A program made the translations under genes and the position numbers. A stretch of DNA of 64,000 bases from Perilla frutescens (taxonomy: Eukaryota > Streptophyta > Magnoliopsida > Lamiales > Lamiaceae): NCBI GenBank assembly GCA_026008535.1, contig BRKX01000009.1, positions 64,825,720-64,889,719 of the forward strand, read 5' to 3'. Of the stretch, positions 59,311-64,000 are shown piece after piece (within the stretch, counting starts at the first letter, position 1; every line of letters starts with the position of its first letter). A model generated the notes under the pieces. That model was not told the origin of the DNA and did no database searches. It was given only the letters and a program-made list of their open reading frames with translations.

Positions 59311-62300
59311 TTAGTTTTAGTGTTATCGATTATAGTGAGAATTGTTTTGATATGCTGGGGTTGAAGGGTGGAGGTGTTGTTGAGGTGAAATTGGGCTTGA
59401 TTGGGGTTGATATAAGAACCCTTTTTACTGCTGCCTCCACGGTCACTTTGGCAAAGGCTATTGGTTCGAGGGTTTTATCGTTCCTGAATCCGATTTGGGT
59501 GCATTCTAGGAGTAACCATGGGCTATTTTATGATATATTGCACAGGACTGATGTGGGCATTGTGATTGATTTGGAGCCTGGTCATGGGGGTGATCCTGCT
59601 GCAGTACATGCTGGGGCGGTGCAGTCACAGAAACTGGCCGTGAGAGCGATTTCTAGGCTGCAGTCGCTACCCGGGGGTGATGTAGGGGCTCTGTGTGACA
59701 TGGTGGTGGAGGATGTTCAGAGGCTTACCGGGTATGATAGGATTATGGCGTATAAGTTCCACGAGAATAATCATGGTGAGGTTGTGGCTGAGATTAGGAG
59801 GTCGGATTTGGAGCCGTATCTGGGATGCATTATCTTGCAACGGATATCCCACAAGCCGCGCGGTTCTTGTTCAAGTAGAACCGTATTAGGATGATCTATC
59901 ATTGTAATGCTAAGCCAGTTAAGATAATCCAGAGTGAGAAGCTTAAGCAGCCTCTTTGTTTGGTCAATTCTACCCTCCGTGCGCCTCACGGCTGTCATAC
60001 TCAGTACATGACCAACATGGGGTCTATTGCCTCACTGGGGTTGGCAGTAATCGTAAACAATGGTGACTCGATGAAGCTGTGGGGTTAGTAGTGTGCCACC
60101 ACGTGTCTCCACGATATGTCCCTTTCCCTCTTAGGTATGCTTGTGAGTTCCTCATGCAGGCATTTGGTCTGCAGCTTTACATGGAGCTTCAAATGGCATC
60201 ACAGATGGCAGAGAAAAAGATCCTGCAGATGCAAACATTATTGAGCGACATGCTTCTCCGAGATGCTCCACTCTGCATTGTGACTCAGTTCCCTAATATC
60301 ATGAATCTTCTTTAGTGTGATTGGGCTGAACTGTATTATGGTGGGAAATGTTGGTTACTTGGTGTCACTCCATCCGAGGCTGAGTTACACGATATTGTTG
60401 AATGGCTGCTCAGTACACTCGGAGATGCCACGGGGTTAAGCACAGATTGCCTTCCTGATGATGGCTATCCATGAGCAGCTGTCCTTGGTGATGTCGTTTG
60501 TGGCATGGCTGCTGCAAGGATTGCCGCACGCGACTTTCGTTTTTGGTTTAGGTCGAATACGGCTAAAGAGTTCAAGTGGGGAGGTGCTAAACATCATCCG
60601 GAAGATGAAGATGATGGTGGCAAAATGCACCCGAGATCTTCATTTAATGCCTTTCTTGAAGTAGTTAAGAGCAAGAGCGTGCCGTGGGAGGCTGCTGAGA
60701 TTAATGCCATTCATTCTTTACAGCTTATAATGAGAGATTCTTTTTATGAGGGTGAAGAGAGTGGTCCTAAGCTTGGTGTGGATTCTCAACACAAGGATTC
60801 TGATGGTGCACAGGTGGATGAGCTTGCTGCAGTGGCAACTGAAATGGCTCGGCTAATAAAAACGGTTATTGTTCCGATTTTTAGGGTTGATTTCTCTGGT
60901 TTGATAAATGGATGGAATGCTAAAATATGTGAGCTGACAGGGTTAGAATTGTCTGAAGTTATCGGGAAGTCACTAATTCCCGATGTCATCCATGAAGACT
61001 CGCGTGAAGTTGTCAAGAACCTTCTGGCCAGAGCTCTTCAAGGTAATGCTTTCCTTTCCTCTGTTTAAGACCATTTAACCTCTACATTATGTGTGTATAT
61101 ATATGTGTGTGTGTGTGTGCAGGATCTCTGTATCATTTACTCTATCCCTCTCAATGGAAGCTGTGACATCTTGCATTTCTAACAAAAGTTGTTCTTGTAA
61201 AGTCACATTGCAATATTTCATTGCACCACTAGACTCCATGGTTGTCTTATCAGTTATCACATTACAATATTTTTCTATGATTTGTTCTTGTGTTCCACGT
61301 GTCAAAACTGGCTATTGGTTCTTTGTTGAACACAGGTGAGGTATCGAAGCTGAACACAGAAATTAGTTGTCTGCAATTTCCTACTAAATGATCATTTGCT
61401 TATGAAATTACAATTGAATAATAAACCTAAGAAAACTGTTGTAGCTCTTCCTTTGTAGCATGTATGACAGATCCATATGAGTCAATTTATGACTATGCTA
61501 CATATTCATATTTTTCGAGCATTTGGCCTTTCTGCATCTGTTGCACTATCATTTGTATCATTCCACAGCTCACCTATCTTGACTCACTTTATTGCCTTCT
61601 CTTTCTGCTTTCCTTTTTGTGCTTCCTTAGGTAAGGAGGACAAAAATGTGGAGGTAAAGTTGAGAAAGTTCGGGGTAGACGTGCCAAGCTCATCTGTATA
61701 CCTTCTGGTTAATGCATGCACTAGTAGGGACTGCAAAAACAGTGCCATAGGGGTATGCTTTGTGGGTCAAGATGTCACTGATGAGAAAACCGTGATGGAT
61801 AAGTTCATCCGTATGCAAGGGGATTATAAATCTATAATACAAAGTGTGAATCCTTTGATTCCACCTATATTTGCTTCTGATGAGAATGCATGTTGTTCTG
61901 AATGGAACGCGGTCATGAAGAAGGTGACCGGTTGGATGAGGCACGAGATAATCGGGAAGACATTGCCCGGGGATATTTTCGGGGGTCTCTGTCAAGTGAA
62001 AGGTCAAGATGTGCTGACAAAGTTCATGATTCTTTTGTACCGGGCTATTAGTGGACATGATACTCAAAAGCTTGATTTTGGATTTTTCAATCGGAGAGGA
62101 GAGTTTGTTGAGGTATATTTGACAGCATATAAGCGAGCAGACGAGAACGGGAACATAATCGGATGCTTATGCTTCTTGCAGACAGTGGTGATCAATGACA
62201 AAGAGTCCATAGTCGACAAACAGGAGGAAAGGGAACAACTTTTGATAGGGAAAGAATTAGCTTACATTATACAGGAGATGAAAAATCCTCTCAACGGAAT

Positions 62301-62645
62301 CCGTTTCACTCATCAACTATTGGAAGGCTCGGCCATTTCAGACGCCCAGAAGAAGTTTCTCGAGACTAGTGATGCTTGTGGAAGACAGATATTATCCATC
62401 ATTGACGATGCTCATTTTGGAAGTTTAGAAGAGGGGTAAGTCTCCCTAGTTTTATTTGTCTTCACGAACAAGTTTTTCGATTTCTAAACTAATGTTGTTT
62501 CCTCTGTTCGTGCAGTAAGATCAAACTAAAAGTGGAAGAGTTTCTCTTAGGCAATGTTGTCAATGCTATTGTTAGTCAAGCTATGTCTTTGTGAAGAAAG
62601 AAAAATTTGCGTCTAATCCATGACATTCCTGATCAAATAAGAAAC
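59311..62645 (+). pseudogene. Phytochrome (PHYE-like) copy C: tandem unit, frameshifted and stopped
   Basis: Begins inside the PAS segment (SFSVIDYSENCFDMLGL) with no start codon region, and runs through exon 1 (to 61042), intron 1 (about 61043-61630), exon 2, intron 2 (after 62435) and part of exon 3 to about 62645, where it fuses to copy D. Lesions: a one-base loss near 59822 (GAF), TAG 59876-59878 (FLFK-stop, shared with copy D), a one-base loss near 60081, TAG 60313-60315, TGA 60472-60474, TGA 62592-62594. Exon 2 is fully open and continues as a frame of about 270 codons (GWMRHEIIGKTLPGDIFGGL ... FLETSDACGRQILSIIDDAH). Neither retroelement of copy B is present at the equivalent sites. Confidence 0.88.
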
Positions 62646-64000
62646 CTAGTTTTAGTGTTATCGGTTATAGTGATAATTGTTTTGATATGCTGGGGTTGAA
62701 TGGTGGTGGTGTTGTTGAGGTGAAATTGGGCTTGATTGGGGTTGATGCAAGAACCCTTTTTACTGCTGCCTCCACGGTCACTTTGGCAAAGGCCATTGGC
62801 TCGAGGGATTTATCATTTCTGAATCCGATTTGGGTGCATTCTAGGAGTAACCATAGGCCATTTTATAATATATTGCACAGGACTGATGTGCGCATTGTGA
62901 TTGATTTGGAGCCTGGTCATAGGGGTGATCCTACTGCAGTACATGCTGGGGCGGTGCAGTCGCAGAAACTGGCCGTGAGGGCGATTTCTAGGCTGCAGTC
63001 ACTATCTGGGGGTGATGTAGGGGCTCTGTGTGACATGGTGGTGGAGGATGTTCAGAGGCTTACCGGGTATGATAGGGTTATGGCGTATAAGTTCCATGAG
63101 AATAATCATGGTGAGGTTGTGGCTGAGATTAGGAGATCGGATTTGGAGCCGTATCTGGAGGTGCATTATCCTGCAACGGATATCCCACAAGCCACGCGGT
63201 TCTTATTCAAGTAGAACCGTGTTAGGATGATCTATTATTGTAATGCTAAGCCAGTTAAGATAATCCAGAGTGAGAAGCTTAAGCAGCCTCTTTGTTTGGT
63301 CAATTCTACCCTCCGTGCGCCTCACGGCTGTCATACTCAGTACATGACCAACATGGGGTCTATTGCCTCACTGGGGTTGGCAGTAATCGTAAACAATGGT
63401 GACTCGATGAAGCTGTGGGGGTTAGTAGTGTGCCACCACGTGTCTCCATGATATGTCCCTTTCCCTCTTAGGTATGCTTGTGAGTTCCTCATGCAGGCAT
63501 TTGGTCTGCAGCTTTACATGGAGCTTCAAATGGCAGAGAAAAAGATCCTACAGATGCAAACATTGTTGAGCGACATGCTTCTCCGAGATGCTCCACTCTG
63601 CATCGTGACTCAGTCCCCTAATATCATGAATCTTCTGAAGTGTGATGGGGCTGAACTGTATTATGGTGGGAAATGTTGGTTACTTGGTATCACTCCATCC
63701 GAGGCTGAGTTACACGATATTGTTGAATGGTTGCTCAGTACACTCGGAGATGCCACGGGGTTAAGCATAGATTGCCTTGCTGATGTTGGCTATCCAGGAG
63801 CAGCTATCCTTAGTGATGTCATTTGTGGCATGGCTGCTGCAAGGATTGCTGCACGCGACTTTCTTTTTTGGTTTAGGTCGAATACGGCTAAAGAGTTCAA
63901 GTGGAGAGGTGCTAAACATCATCCGGAAGACGAAGATGATGGTGGCAAGATGCACCCGAGATCTTCATTTAATGCCTTTCTTGAAGTAGTTAAGAGTAAG
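62646..64000 (+). pseudogene. Phytochrome (PHYE-like) copy D, runs off the window
   Basis: Third unit of the array, starting at the same PAS position as copy C. PAS-GAF is open to TAG 63212-63214 (same site as in copy C, absent from A and B). Bilin Cys context APHGCHTQYM is kept. A TGA at 63449-63451 replaces Arg in SPRYVPFPLR. A 12-base in-frame loss near 63532 turns ELQMASQMAEKK into ELQMAEKK. The PHY region then stays open to the window end (WFRSNTAKEFKW, HPEDEDDGGKMHPRSSFNAF). Whether the array continues or ends in a complete gene lies beyond 64000. Confidence 0.85.

Overview
The window looks like nuclear DNA from a flowering plant, a eudicot and probably an asterid. The gaps between genes are AT-rich, the genes have GT-AG introns, and there are many (CT/GA)n tracts and MITE-like elements. 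All genes with clear products have plant orthologues. Species is not determinable by eye.

From left to right: a two-pore potassium channel (minus; second exon left of the window); a MULE-like element near 3.0-4.2 kb; PDCD5 (minus, 7 exons); a GC-rich segment near 7.7-7.9 kb that folds on paper into a decayed hammerhead ribozyme; a cytosolic-type pterin-4a-carbinolamine dehydratase (minus), head-to-head with coatomer zeta (plus); a GBF-interacting-protein-1-like gene (minus, 10 exons). From 24.2 to 29.1 kb there is a nest of MITEs, minisatellites, tRNA-like SINE heads and an LTR-like promoter. Then come a short-chain dehydrogenase/reductase (plus, 9 exons), a GPI-anchored X8/CBM43 protein (plus, 4 exons), more repeats, and a PRP39-like U1 snRNP factor with a long Gln-rich tail (plus, 12 exons). 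A roughly 2 kb AT-rich segment is duplicated in tandem at 45.1-49.6 kb.

The most unusual part is 51.2-64.0 kb, a head-to-tail array of damaged phytochrome copies (closest by eye to PHYE). Copy A is a promoter-proximal truncated copy with an uninterrupted 369-codon frame ending just after the bilin-binding GAF segment. Copies B, C and D are repeats of a unit of about 3.3 kb running from mid exon 1 to early exon 3, in which exon 3 of one copy is fused to exon 1 of the next through a short shared sequence. B carries a 1,658 bp solo-LTR-like insertion (TSD GCGGT) and a 489 bp TRIM-like element (TSD GATAT). Subtracting both insertions and their TSDs restores the same unit length as copy C. B, C and D all carry premature stops, mostly explicable as C-to-T or G-to-A changes. 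A block of about 540 bp, mostly intron 1, reads identical between B and C although the flanking exons differ.

The genes are independent single-copy transcription units, not a functional cluster. All exon models were assembled by hand from splice signals, reading phase and family resemblance; no alignment or transcript evidence was available.
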